Source of the DNA: Siphonodentalium dalli
Lineage: Eukaryota > Mollusca > Scaphopoda > Gadilida > Siphonodentaliidae
Assembly (NCBI GenBank): GCA_032622095.1
Contig: CP136065.1
Coordinates: 248,433,474-248,497,473, forward strand
Reading direction: 5' to 3'
Length of the DNA stretch: 64,000 nt
Shown: positions 45,481-58,417 of the stretch, piece by piece
How the letters are laid out: the number at the start of each line of letters is the position of its first letter
Position numbering within the stretch: position 1 is the first letter of the stretch
Position numbers and translations under genes: made by a program
The notes under the pieces: generated by a model
What the model was told of the DNA's origin: nothing
The model's input: the letters and a program-made list of their open reading frames with translations, nothing else
Database searches by the model: none

Positions 45481-47505
45481 TGGAAATGCTATTTTGAGAA
45501 CTTATACACTCCCACAGTACACGCTGATCCCGAGTTCAACAAATTCATTACCAACAGCCTCTCGTCGGAATTCGATCCCTCCTGCATAAATTATGACTCG
45601 ACAGTATTTTGCAATGAAATTATATCAGAAGATGTCAATGCTCAAATAAAAAACATGAAGAAAAACAAATCATCGGGCCCGGATGGTATTGCCAACGAGC
45701 ACCTGATATTTTCTTCTAAACTCATGGTGTCAGTGATTTGTAAACTTTTCAATGGTATTCTTTCACGGGAATGGATTCCCACGGTTATGAAATCTGGTAT
45801 CATTATTCCTCTGCACAAAGGCGACCCGAAGCCGCGGACTAAGCCAGACAGTTATCGTGCAATCACACTTCTCTCCTCATTGTATAAACTATTCGAGTCG
45901 GTCATCTTACACAGATTTCTGAAAAGTCCATCCCTTAATAAATTTCCACATGCTCTGCAATTCGGATTCCAGAAGGGAGTCAGCTGCACTATGACGTCGT
46001 TCATTGTGCAGGAAGCTATACACTATGCACGCGACAACCACTCCAAAGCTTATGTTTGCTACCTTGACTCTGCAAAGGCATTTGACTGCGTTTGGCACGA
46101 GGGCCTCCTGTACAAACTGAACAAGCTCGGATTCAATGGGAAAATACTTCGGATAATCCGCAACATGTACTCAAATTGCGCTAGCCGTGTGCTCCACAAT
46201 GGTGATTTGTCAGAGTCATTTGAAATTCGCCAAGGAACAAAACAAGGGGCCGTAACATCGCCTTTTTTCTACTTGACATTCATTGACGATCTCTTGTCTA
46301 CTCTGGAAGTTTCAGATCAAGGTACATCTATTGGCAATATCAACTGTACCTCACCAACAACTGCAGATGATATTACTATAGTTTCCCTCACAAAAGCTGG
46401 TTTGGACAACTTGATGAAAATCTGCTTCAACTTCAGCAAGAAATGGCGCTTCTGTTTTTCAAAATCTAAGAGTTCCGTTGTCGTATACAACGAAACGAAA
46501 CAACAACACACAAACCAACAAAGATCGTGGATTCTTGGGAATGACACGATCGATGAAAGCACCGACTGTCGCCATCTGGGAATTTCTCAAGGAAAATTCG
46601 GCAACACTGTTAACCGTGCTTCAAATATATCTGAAGTGTTGAGAAAAACATACTTTTCTATCGCTGGTAGGAAATCCTTAAGTATGTGCACCCCTCTCAC
46701 AATGAATAATCTCCTACACACAGTTGTGCTTCCAAAGGCTATTTATGGCGCTGAACTCCTATATTCAACAGATGACAACGATCTCTGCACAATTGAAAAG
46801 GGTCTACGTACATGTATAAAGCACATACACAATCTTCCAACAAGGGCGAGCACAAACCTCTCACTCAGTCTCCTGGGTGTTTTACCGATGAGTCGCCAAC
46901 TACATTTGAGAAAACTTCTCTTCCTCGGCGAACTTATCCACTTGCCTGCGACTCGAGACTTTCCTTTACGAATTTTCATGAAAAACCTCTATATGCACAA
47001 TTTATTCAATGTGAATACCACCGGTTATGTAAAAGACATCATCGAAGTTCTAGAAGTGTACAATCTGTCTTCTTATCTTCAAGAATTCTTATCTTCAGGA
47101 TCCTTCCCAAAGAAGATCATTTGGAAGCAACTCGTCAAGTCGACCATAAGAGCTCACTATTGTGATGCATGGACTTCAGCAGTGGGTGCCAATGGTAGCT
47201 CTTCTAATCTTCTCCTCATTGATAACCAGCCTCTCGCAGTCTGGAGTGTGTGGCGTCTTCTTGCTGCCCATCCTAACAGGAGTTTGGAACTGAACAATCT
47301 TGCTAGACTTCTAAATAGATTGTTGTTCGAAAACAATGCCCGATGCATGCTGTGTGGCCACACTTATAACAATGAAATTGGACATATTACTGACTCGTGC
47401 AGATCTGCCACCATGTACAGACTCCGATATAATTACTGGTGTATGCTTATCGATAGCTTCGACAACTATTTAGTTACCTGGATGCTCTCTCAAACGACCA
47501 TTTAA
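45478..47505 (+). pseudogene. LINE ORF2, reverse transcriptase and C-terminal knuckle
   Basis: An open frame of about 675 codons. RT blocks in order: KKNKSSGPDGIANEHL, YRAITLLSSLYKLFES, CYLDSAKAFDCVWH (catalytic D, ~45448+206 codons), QGTKQGAVTSPFFYL, TADDITIVS (catalytic DD, near 46370) and a thumb/connection region. The C-terminal zinc knuckle CMLCGHTYNNEIGHITDSC lies near 47344-47400. The last ~50 residues are lost here through a 4-base deletion near 47462; unit 9 of the array (62204-63028) keeps the undamaged C-terminus ending LIRPGS. Confidence 0.8.
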
Positions 47506-47892
47506 ATGCGCTATTACTTGGCAGTACCCAGCTTGGTTTTCATATCCCGACTGAGTCATGGGAGCAGCTCATCATCGCATCTGCTGCATTTCTGTATGTT
47601 GGTTGTCAACTAATTCGCCCCGGAAGTTAAAAGATGACATTCACATAACATTTGATGCAATATGCCTCTCAGGTGGACAATATTCAACTATGATCTGGCC
47701 CCCTGCCACCCGCATCTACAATGTTTTCTCATATACTCGTTTTTACCTTGCTCTTCGTACAATGTACACATCTTTCCAATTTATGTATACAATGGTGGTG
47801 TATAGTCCACTTACAATGGTCTCGTGACCACATACTTTCTGTAACTGATATGTATATATGCTCTTCATACTTGGAGGTCAATAAACAATAAT
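47506..47892 (+). other. LINE 3' end and 3' UTR
   Basis: Runs from the lost ORF2 C-terminus to the AATAAACAATAAT tail at 47892. GGAGGTCAATAAACAATAA carries the AATAAA signal. This stretch is copied in every array unit. Confidence 0.6.
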
Positions 47893-48053
47893 ATCGCTTT
47901 CTTGTCAAAGTCATCGAGAGCATTCCACCGTGTGATAATGAGCTGGGCATCGGGGCGTGTTATGGCACCCAGGTTCTCACGATGCGACAGCAAGGTGTCA
48001 GCGAGCTGCAACACCTTGTCATAGCCCGGAATGTCATCGGCTCCAACTGTCGC
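47893..48053 (-). CDS. Upstream exon of the minus-strand gene (original copy)
   Basis: Minus strand: acceptor CACCTTTCAG at 48054-48063, then ATVGADDIPGYDKVLQLAD ... WNALDDFDKKAI, open up to the LINE end. The WNALDDFDK phrase and its place fit the N-terminal region of the same uncharacterised protein family as the exons at 34573-35747, so the LINE appears to have inserted in or next to this exon. Exact copies lie at 49545-49705, 51196-51356, 52855-53015, 54506-54666, 56165-56325, 57824-57984, 59483-59643, 61142-61302 and 63292-63452. The downstream splice site is not seen. Confidence 0.55.
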
Positions 48054-48286
48054 CTGAAAGGTGAGGTAGGAATGCAATAATTAAACAATTTTCAAGATGA
48101 TATACTAAGCATTTTGACCCAGGGAATCTTATTAGATGTGTCACCTCAGATGACTTAAATGGGCAAATATGAGCAATAAAGAGCGTTCCTTATCAGATTG
48201 TTTATCCCAGATGACTAATAATATTTAATATATTACCATTCTTCACCCGAGCAATGCCGGATGGCCCAGATAGTACATACATATAT
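48054..48286 (-). other. Intron piece repeated with the array
   Basis: Sequence upstream of the exon acceptor on the minus strand, up to the Helitron-like 5' end. Contains AATAAAGAGCGTTCC (about 48177), resembling AAAGAGCGTTTA at 26082. Confidence 0.4.
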
Positions 48287-48479
48287 CTCATATATATTTT
48301 GAAGACCTCTGTATGTTTGTATGTTTGTATGTATGTTTGTCATTGATACAAATCTACGATTCTCGACCGATCGGGACGAAACTTGGTACGTGTGTGTAGT
48401 TTGACCAGGCGGTAGACGTTGTCGTATTGGCGAGCCCGTGCGGCACCCGCTTCGTGCATGCGCAGACGAGATATACATG
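48287..48479 (+). mobile_element. 5' part of a Helitron-like element
   Basis: Begins (T)CTCATATATATTTTGAAG, then TATG/TTTG microsatellite, then the start of the core with GACCGATCGGGACGAAACTT and CATGCGCAGACGAGAT, where it is cut at the array joint. The complete form is at 61538-62039. Confidence 0.65.
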
Positions 48480-50130
48480 ATCTTCCAACAAGGGCGAGCA
48501 CAAACCTCTCACTCAGTCTCCTGGGTGTTTTACCGATGAGTCGCCAACTACATTTGAGAAAACTTCTCTTCCTCGGCGAACTTATCCACTTGCCTGCGAC
48601 TCGAGACTTTCCTTTACGAATTTTCATGAAAAACCTCTATATGCACAATTTATTCAATGTGAATACCACCGGTTATGTAAAAGACATCATCGATGTTCTA
48701 GAAGTGTACAATCTGTTTTCTTATCTTCAAGAATACTTATCTTCAGGATCCTTCCCAAAGAAGATCATTTGGAAGCAACTCGTCAAGTCGACCATAAGAG
48801 CTCACTATTGTGATGCATGGACTTCAGCAGTGGGTGCCAATGGTAGCTCTTCTAATCTTCTCCTCATTGATAACCAGCCTCTCGCAGTCTGGAGTGTGTG
48901 GCGTCTTCTTGCTGCCCATCCTAACAGGAGTTTGGAACTGAATAATCTTGCTAGACTTCTAAATAGATTGTTGTTCGAAAACAATGCCCGATGCATGCTG
49001 TGTGGCCACACTTATAACAATGAAATTGGACATATTACTGACTCGTGCAGATCTGCCACCATGTACAGACTCCGATATAATTACTGGTGTATGCTTATCG
49101 ATAGCTTCGACATCCAACTATTTAGTTACCTGGATGCTCTCTCAAACGACCATTTAAATGCGCTATTACTTGCAGTACCCAGCTTGGTTGTCATATCCCG
49201 ACTGAGTCATGGGAGCAGCTCATCATCGCATCTGCTGCATTTCTGTATGTTGGTTGTCAACTAATTCGCCCCGGAAGTTAAAAGATGACATTCACATGAC
49301 ATTTGATGCAATATGCCTCTCAGGTGGACAATATTCAACTATGATCTGGCCTCCTTGCCACCCGCATCTACAATGTTTTCTCATATACTCGTTTTTACCT
49401 TGCTCTTCGTACAATGTACACATCTTTCCAATTTATGTATACAATGGTGGTGTATAGTCCACTTACAATGGTCTCGTTTCCACATACTTTCTGTAACTGA
49501 TATGTATATATGCTCTTCATACTTGGAGGTCAATAAACAATAATATCGCTTTCTTGTCAAAGTAATCGAGAGCATTCCACCGTGTGATAATGAGCTGGGC
49601 ATCGGCGCGTGTTATGGCACCCAGGTTCTCACGATGCGACAGCAAGGTGTCAGCGAGCTGCAACACCTTGTCATAGCCCGGAATGTCATCGGCTCCAACT
49701 GTCGCCTGAAAGGTGAGGTAGGAATGCATAATTAAACAATTTTCAAGATGATATACTAAGCATTTTGACCCAGGGAATCTTATTAGATGTGTCACCTCAG
49801 ATGACTTAAATGGGCAAATATGAGCAATAAAGAGCGTTCCTTATCAGATTGTTTATCCCAGATGACTAATAATATTTAATATATTACCATTCTTCACCCG
49901 AGCAATGCCGGATGGCCCAGATAGTACATACATATATCTCATATATATTTTGAAGACCTCTGTATGTTTGTATGTTTGTATGTATGTTTGTCATTGATAC
50001 AAATCTACGATTCTCGACCGATCGGGACGAAACTTGGTACGTGTGTGTAGTTTGACCAGGCGGTGGACGTTGTCGTATTGGCGAGCCCGTGCGGCACCCG
50101 CTTCGTGCATGCGCAGACGAGATATACATG
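48480..50130 (+). repeat. Array unit 1
   Basis: Chimeric frame from ATG 48458 (Helitron-derived MRRRDIHD) into LINE ORF2 to 49264. It keeps TACTGGTGTATGC (no frameshift there) but lost one G in CTTGGCAGTACC, changing the C-terminus. Antisense exon at 49545-49705. Marker: TCTCGTTTCC. Confidence 0.85.
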
Positions 50131-51789
50131 ATCTTCCAACAAGGGCGAGCACAAACCTCTCACTCAGTCTCCTGGGTGTTTTACCGATGAGTCGCCAACT
50201 ACATTTGAGAAAACTTCTCTTCCTCGGCGAACTTATCCACTTGCCTGCGACTCGAGACTTTCCTTTGCGAATTTTCATGAAAAACCTCTATATGCACAAT
50301 TTATTCAATCTGAATACCACCGGTTATGTAAAAGACATCATCGATGTTCTAGAAGTGTACAATCTGTCTTCTTATCTTCAAGAATTCTTATCTTCTGGAT
50401 CCTTCCCAACGAAGATCATTTGGAAGCAACTCGTCAAGTCGACCATAAGATCTCACTATTGTGATGCATGGACTTCAGCAGTGGGTGCCAATGGTAGCTC
50501 TTCTAATCTTCTCCTCATTGATAACCAGCCTATCGCAGTCTGGAGTGTGTGGCGTCTTCTTGCTGCCCATCCTAACAGGAGTTTGGAACTGAACAATCTT
50601 GCTAGACTTCTAAATAGATTGTTGTTCGAAAACAATGCCCGATGCATGCTGTGTGGCCACACTTATAACAATGAAATTGGACATATTACTGACTCGTGCA
50701 GATCTGCCACCATGTACAGACTCCGATATAATTACTGGGTATGCTTATCGATAGCTTCGACATCCAACTATTTAGTTATCTGGATGCTCTCTCAAACGAC
50801 CATTTAAATGCGCTATTACTTGGCAGTACCCAGCTTGGTTGTCATATCCCGACTGAGTCATGGGAGCAGCTCATCATCGCATCTGCTGCATTTCTGTATG
50901 TTGGTTGTCAACTAATTCGCCCCGGAAGTTAAAAGATGACATTCACATGACATTTGATGCAATATGCCTCTCATGTGGACAATATTCAACTATGATCTGG
51001 CCTCCTTGCCACCCGCATCTACAATGTTTTCTCATATACTCGTTTTTACCTTGCTCTTCGTACAATGTACACATCTTTCCAATTTATGTATACAATGGTG
51101 GTGTATAGTCCACTTACAATGGTCTCGTTACCACATACTTTCTGTAACTGATATGTATATATGCTCTTCATACTTGGAGGTCAATAAACAATAATATCGC
51201 TTTCTTGTCAAAGTCATCGAGAGCATTCCACCGTGTGATAATGAGCTGGGCATCGGCGCGTGTTATGGCACCCAGGTTCTCACGATGCGATAGCAAGGTG
51301 TCAGCGAGCTGCAACACCTTGTCATAGCCCGGAATGTCATCGGCTCCAACTGTCGCCTGAAAGGTGAGGTAGGAATGCATAATTAAACAATTTTCAAGAT
51401 GATATACTAAGCATTTTGACCCAGGGAATCTTATTAGATGTGTCACCTCAGATGACTTAAATGGGCAAATATGAGCAATAAAGAGCGTTCCTTATCAGAT
51501 TGTTTATCCCAGATGACTAATAATATTTAATATATTACCATTCTTCACCCGAGCAATGCCGGATGGCCCAGATAGTACATACATATATCTCATATATATT
51601 TTGAAGACCTCTGTATGTTTGTATGTTTGTATGTTTGTATGTATGTTTGTCATTGATACAAATCTACGATTCTCGACCGATCGGGACGAAACTTGGTACG
51701 TGTGTGTAGTTTGACCAGGCGGTGGACGTTGTCGTATTGGCGAGCCCGTGCGGCACCCGTTTCGTGCATGCGCAGACGAGATATACATG
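50131..51789 (+). repeat. Array unit 2
   Basis: Chimeric frame 50109-50807. Has TACTGGGTATGC (one base lost), which cuts the LINE frame short, as in all units 2-8. Private changes: TTTGCGAATTTTC, ACGAAGATC, AGATCTCAC. Its right end has CCCGTTTCGTGC, shared with unit 4. Antisense exon 51196-51356. Confidence 0.85.
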
Positions 51790-53440
51790 ATCTTCCAACA
51801 AGGGCGAGCACAAACCTCTCACCCAGTCTCCTGGGTGTTTTACCGATGAGTCGCCAACTACATTTGAGAAAACTTCTCTTCCTCGGCAAACTTATCCACT
51901 TGCCTGCGACTCGAGACTTTCCTTTACGAATTTTCATGAAAAACCTCTATATGCACAATTTATTCAATGTGAATACCACCGGTTATGTAAAAGACATCAT
52001 CGATGTTCTAGAAGTGTACAATCTGTCTTCTTATCTTCAAGAATTCTTATCTTCAGGATCCTTCCCAAAGAAGATCATTTGGAAGCAACTCGTCAAGTCG
52101 ACCATAAGAGCTCACTATTGTGATGCATGGACTTCAGCAGTGGGTGCCAATGGTAGCTCTTCTAATCTTCTCCTCATTGATAACCAGCCTATCGCAGTCT
52201 GGAGTGTGTGGCGTCTTCTTGCTGCCCATCCTAACAGGAGTTTGGAACTGAACAATCTTGCTAGACTTCTAAATAGATTGTTGTTCGAAAACAATGCCCG
52301 ATGCATGCTGTGTGGCCACACTTATAACAATGAAATTGGACATATTACTGACTCGTGCAGATCTGCCACCATGTACAGACTCCGATATAATTACTGGGTA
52401 TGCTTATCGATAGCTTCGACATCCAACTATTTAGTTATCTGGATGCTCTCTCAAACGACCATTTAAATGCGCTATTACTTGGCAGTACCCAGCTTGGTTG
52501 TCATATCCCGACTGAGTCATGGGAGCAGCTCATCATCGCATCTGCTGCATTTCTGTATGTTGGTTGTCAACTAATTCGCCCCGGAAGTTAAAAGATGACA
52601 TTCACATGACATTTGATGCAATATGCCTCTCATGTGGACAATATTCAACTATGATCTGGCCTCCTTGCCACCCGCATCTACAATGTTTTCTCATATACTC
52701 GTTTTTACCTTGCTCTTCGTACAATGTACACATCTTTCCAATTTATGTATACAATGGTGGTGTATAGTCCACTTACAATGGTCTCGTTACCACATACTTT
52801 CTGTAACTGATATGTATATATGCTCTTCATACTTGGAGGTCAATAAACAATAATATCGCTTTCTTGTCAAAGTCATCGAGAGCATTCCACCGTGTGATAA
52901 TAAGCTGGGCATCGGCGCGTGTTATGGCACCCAGGTTCTCACGATGCGACAGCAAGGTGTCAGCGAGCTGCAACACCTTGTCATAGCCCGGAATGTCATC
53001 GGCTCCAACTGTCGCCTGAGAGGTGAGGTAGGAATGCATAATTAAACAATTTTCAAGATGATATACTAAGCATTTTGACCCAGGGAATCTTATTAGATGT
53101 GTCACCTCAGATGACTTAAATGGGCAAATATGAGCAATAAAGAGCGTTCCTTATCAGATTGTTTATCCCAGATGACTAATAATATTTAATATATTACCAT
53201 TCTTCACCCGAGCAATGCCGGATGGCCCAGATAGTACATACATATATCTCATATATATTTTGAAGACCTCTGTATGTTTGTATGTTTGTATGTATGTTTG
53301 TCATTGATACAAATCTACGATTCTCGACCGATCGGGACGAAACTTGGTACGTGTGTGTAGTTTGACCAGGCGGTGGACGTTGTCGTATTGGCGAGCCCGT
53401 GCGGCACCCGCTTCGTGCATGCGCAGACGAGATATACATG
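51790..53440 (+). repeat. Array unit 3
   Basis: Chimeric frame 51768-52466. Shares CTCATGTGGACAA and TTAGTTATCTGG with units 2 and 5. Antisense exon 52855-53015. Short microsatellite variant (1651 bp). Confidence 0.85.
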
Positions 53441-55099
53441 ATCTTCCAACAAGGGCGAGCACAAACCTCTCACTCAGTCTCCTGGGTGTTTTACCGATGA
53501 GTCGACAACTAAATTTGAGAAACCTTCTCTTCCTCGGCGAACTTATCCACTTGCCTGCGACTCGAGACTTTCCTTTACGAATTTTCATGAAAAACCTCTA
53601 TATGCACAATTTATTCAATGTGAATACCACCGGTTATGTAAAAGACATCATCGATGTTCTAGAAGTGTACAATCTGTCTTCTTATCTTCAAGAATTCTTA
53701 TCTTCAGGATCCTTCCCAAAGAAGATCATTTGGAAGCAACTCGTCAAGTCGACCATAAGAGCTCACTATTGTGATGCATGGACTTCAGCAGTGGGTGCCA
53801 ATGGTAGCTCTTCTAATCTTCTCCTCATTGATAACCAGCCTATCGCAGTCTGGAGTGCGTGGCGTCTTCTTGCTGCCCATCCTAACAGGAGTTTGGAACT
53901 GAACAATCTTGCTAGACTTCTAAATAGATTGTTGTTCGAAAACAATGCCCGATGCATGCTGTGTGGCCACACTTATAACAATGAAATTGGACATATTACT
54001 GACTCGTGCAGATCTGCCACCATGTACAGACTCCGATATAATTACTGGGTATGCTTATCGATAGCTTCGACATCCAACTATTTAGTTACCTGGATGCTCT
54101 CTCAAACGACCATTTAAATGCGCTATTACTTGGCAGTACCCAGCTTGGTTGTCATATCCCGACTGAGTCATGGGAGCAGCTCATCATCGCATCTGCTGCA
54201 TTTCTGTATGTTGGTTGTCAACTAATTCGCCCCGGAAGTTAAAAGATGACATTCACATGACATTTGATGCAATATGCCTCTCAGGTGGACAATATTCAAC
54301 TATGATCTGGCCTCCTTGCCACCCGCATCTACAATGTTTTCTCATATACTCGTTTTTACCTTGCTCTTCGTACAATGTACACATCTTTCCAATTTATGTA
54401 TACAATGGTGGTGTATAGTCCACTTACAATGGTCTCGTTACCACATACTTTCTGTAACTGATATGTATATATGCTCTTCATACTTGGAGGTCAATAAACA
54501 ATAATATCGCTTTCTTGTCAAAGTCATCGAGAGCATTCCACCGTGTGATAATGAGCTGGGCATCGGCGCGTGTTATGGCACCCAGGTTCTCACGATGCGA
54601 CAGCAAGGTGTCAGCGAGCTGCAACACCTTGTCATAGCCCGGAATGTCATCGGCTCCAACTGTCGCCTGAAAGGTGAGGTAGGAATGCATAATTAAACAA
54701 TTTTCAAGATGATATACTAAGCATTTTGACCCAGGGAATCTTATTAGATGTGTCACCTCAGATGACTTAAATGGGCAAATATGAGCAATAAAGAGCGTTC
54801 CTTATCAGATTGTTTATCCCAGATGACTAATAATATTTAATATATTACCATTCTTCACCCGAGCAATGCCGGATGGCCCAGATAGTACATACATATATCT
54901 CATATATATTTTGAAGACCTCTGTATGTTTGTATGTTTGTATGTTTGTATGTATGTTTGTCATTGATACAAATCTACGATTCTCGACCGATCGGGACGAA
55001 ACTTGGTACGTGTGTGTAGTTTGACCAGGCGGTGGACGTTGTCGTATTGGCGAGCCCGTGCGGCACCCGTTTCGTGCATGCGCAGACGAGATATACATG
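53441..55099 (+). repeat. Array unit 4
   Basis: Chimeric frame 53419-54117. Private changes CGACAACTAAATTTG and GAGTGCGTGG. Right end CCCGTTTCGTGC as in unit 2. Antisense exon 54506-54666. Confidence 0.85.
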
Positions 55100-56758
55100 A
55101 TCTTCCAACAAGGGCGAGCACAAACCTCTCACTCAGTCTCCTGGGTGTTTTACCGATGAGTCGCCAACTACATTTGAGAAAACTTCTCTTCCTCGGCGAA
55201 CTTATCCACTTGCCTGCGACTCGAGACTTTCCTTTACGAATTTTCATGAAAAACCTCTATATGCACAATTTATTCAATGTGAATACCACCGGTTATGTAA
55301 AAGACATCATCGATGTTCTAGAAGTGTACAATCTGTCTTCTTATCTTCAAGAATTCTTATCTTCAGGATCCTTCCCAAAGAAGATCATTTGGAAGCAACT
55401 CGTCAAGTCGACCATAAGAGCTCACTATTGTGATGCATGGACTTCAGCAGTGGGTGCCAATGGTAGCTCTTCTAATCTTCTCCTCATTGATAACCAGCCT
55501 ATCGCAGTCTGGAGTGTGTGGCGTCTTCTTGCTGCCCATCCTAACAGGAGTTTGGAACTGAACAATCTTGCTAGACTTCTAAATAGATTGTTGTTCGAAA
55601 ACAATGCCCGATGCATGCTGTGTGGCCACACTTATAACAATGAAATTGGACATATTACTGACTCGTGCAGATCTGCCACCATGTACAGACTCCGATATAA
55701 TTACTGGGTATGCTTATCGATAGCTTCGACATCCAACTATTTAGTTATCTGGATGCTCTCTCAAACGACCATTTAAATGCGCTATTACTTGGCAGTACCC
55801 AGCTTGGTTGTCATATCCCGACTGAGTCATGGGAGCAGCTCATCATCGCATCTGCTGCATTTCTGTATGTTGGTTGTCAACTAATTCGCCCCGGAAGTTA
55901 AAAGATGACATTCACATGACATTTGATGCAATATGCCTCTCATGTGGACAATATTCAACTATGATCTGGCCTCCTTGCCACCCGCATCTACAATGTTTTC
56001 TCATATACTCGTTTTTACCTTGCTCTTCGTACAATGTACACATCTTTCCAATTTATGTATACAATGGTGGTGTATAGTCCACTTACAATGGTCTCGTTAC
56101 CACATACTTTCTGTAACTGATATGTATATATGCTCTTCATACTTGGAGGTCAATAAACAATAATATCGCTTTCTTGTCAAAGTCATCGAGAGCATTCCAC
56201 CGTGTGATAATGAGCTGGGCATCGGCGCGTGTTATGGCACCCAGGTTCTCACGATGCGACAGCATGGTGTCAGCGAGCTGCAACACCTTGTCATAGCCCG
56301 GAATGTCATCGGCTCCAACTGTCGCCTGAAAGGTGAGGTAGGAATGCATAATTAAACAATTTTCAAGATGATATACTAAGCATTTTGACCCAGGGAATCT
56401 TATTAGATGTGTCACCTCAGATGACTTAAATGGGCAAATATGAGCAATAAAGAGCGTTCCTTATCAGATTGTTTATCCCAGATGACTAATAATATTTAAT
56501 ATATTACCATTCTTCACCCGAGCAATGCCGGATGGCCCAGATAGTACATACATATATCTCATATATATTTTGAAGACCTCTGTATGTTTGTATGTTTGTA
56601 TGTTTGTATGTATGTTTGTCATTGATACAAATCTACGATTCTCGACCGATCGGGACGAAACTTGGTACGTGGGTGTAGTTTGACCAGGCGGTGGACGTTG
56701 TCGTATTGGCGAGCCCGTGCGGCACCCGCTCCGTGCATGCGCAGACGAGATATACATG
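55100..56758 (+). repeat. Array unit 5
   Basis: Chimeric frame 55078-55776. LINE half like unit 3 (CTCATGTGG, AGTTATCTGG); right end changes to CCCGCTCCGTGC and GTGGGTGTAG, shared with units 6 and 7. Antisense exon 56165-56325 has a private ACAGCATGG. Confidence 0.85.
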
Positions 56759-58417
56759 ATCTTCCAACAAGGGCGAGCACAAACCTCTCACTCAGTCTCC
56801 TGGGTGTTTTACCGATGAGTCGCCAACTACATTTGAGAAAACTTCTCTTCCTCGGCGAACTTATCCACTTGCCTGCGACTCGAGACTTTCCTTTACGAAT
56901 TTTCATGAAAAACCTCTATATGCACAATTTATTCAATGTGAATACCACCGGTTATGTAAAAGACATCATCGATGTTCTAGAAGTGTACAATCTGTCTTCT
57001 TATCTTCAAGAATTCTTATCTTCAGGATCCTTCCCAAAGAAGATCATTTGGAAGCAACTCGTCAAGTCGACCATAAGAGCTCACTATTGTGATGCATGGA
57101 CTTCAGCAGTGGGTGCCAATGGTAGCTCTTCTAATCTTCTCCTCATTGATAACCAGCCTATCGCAGTCTGGAGTGTGTGGCGTCTTCTTGCTGCCCATCC
57201 TAACAGGAGTTTGGAACTGAACAATCTTGCTAGACTTCTAAATAGATTGTTGTTCGAAAACAATGCCCGATGCATGCTGTGTGGCCACACTTATAACAAT
57301 GAAATTGGACATATTACTGACTCGTGCAGATCTGCCACCATGTACAGACTCCGATATAATTACTGGGTATGCTTATCGATAGCTTCGTTATCCAACTATT
57401 TAGTTACCTGGATGCTCTCTCAAACGACCATTTAAATGCGCTATTACTTGGCAGTACCCAGCTTGGTTGTCATATCCCGACTGAGTCATGGGAGCAGCTC
57501 ATCATCGCATCTGCTGCATTTCTGTATGTTGGTTGTCAACTAATTCGCCCCGGAAGTTAAAAGATGACATTCACATGACATTTGATGCAATATGCCTCTC
57601 AGGTGGACAATATTCAACTATGATCTGGCCTCCTTGCCACCCGCATCTACAATGTTTTCTCATATACTCGTTTTTACCTTGCTCTTCGTACAATGTACAC
57701 ATCTTTCCAATTTATGTATACAATGGTGGTGTATAGTCCACTTACAATGGTCTCGTTACCACATACTTTCTGTAACTGATATGTATATATGCTCTTCATA
57801 CTTGGAGGTCAATAAACAATAATATCGCTTTCTTGTCAAAGTCATCGAGAGCATTCCACCGTGTGATAATGAGCTGGGCATCGGCGCGTGTTATGGCACC
57901 CAGGTTCTCACGATGCGACAGCAAGGTGTCAGCGAGCTGCAACACCTTGTCATAGCCCGGAATGTCATCGGCTCCAACTGTCGCCTGAAAGGTGAGGTAG
58001 GAATGCATAATTAAACAATTTTCAAGATGATATACTAAGCATTTTGACCCAGGGAATCTTATTAGATGTGTCACCTCAGATGACTTAAATGGGCAAATAT
58101 GAGCAATAAAGAGCGTTCCTTATCAGATTGTTTATCCCAGATGACTAATAATATTTAATATATTACCATTCTTCACCCGAGCAATGCCGGATGGCCCAGA
58201 TAGTACATACATATATCTCATATATATTTTGAAGACCTCTGTATGTTTGTATGTTTGTATGTTTGTATGTATGTTTGTCATTGATACAAATCTACGATTC
58301 TCGACCGATCGGGACGAAACTTGGTACGTGGGTGTAGTTTGACCAGGCGGTGGACGTTGTCGTATTGGCGAGCCCGTGCGGCACCCGCTCCGTGCATGCG
58401 CAGACGAGATATACATG
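56759..58417 (+). repeat. Array unit 6
   Basis: Chimeric frame 56737-57435. LINE half has AGCTTCGTTATCCAAC, shared with units 7 and 8. Antisense exon 57824-57984. Apparently identical to unit 7. Confidence 0.85.

Larger units (their letters stand above)
35911..47892 (+). mobile_element. APE-type LINE (Jockey/CR1-like), interrupted
   Basis: One retrotransposon copy in three pieces: ORF1 end, ORF2 endonuclease, then a 7.7-kb block of foreign DNA (36928-44669), then the rest of ORF2 (44670-47505) and a 3' UTR ending in AATAAACAATAAT at 47892. The endonuclease frame resumes in phase at 44670. The endonuclease type, the RT signature and a C-terminal C-x2-C-x8-H-x4-C knuckle place it among Jockey/CR1-like clades. 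It is dead: interrupted, with an in-frame stop at 44778, a frameshift with loss near 45470 and a 4-base loss near 47462. Confidence 0.75.

Noticed and set aside
48340-48627. Minus-strand frames beginning MKIRKGKSRV and WPHSMHRAL, repeated in all units
   Set aside because: Shadows of the LINE ORF2 on the opposite strand.
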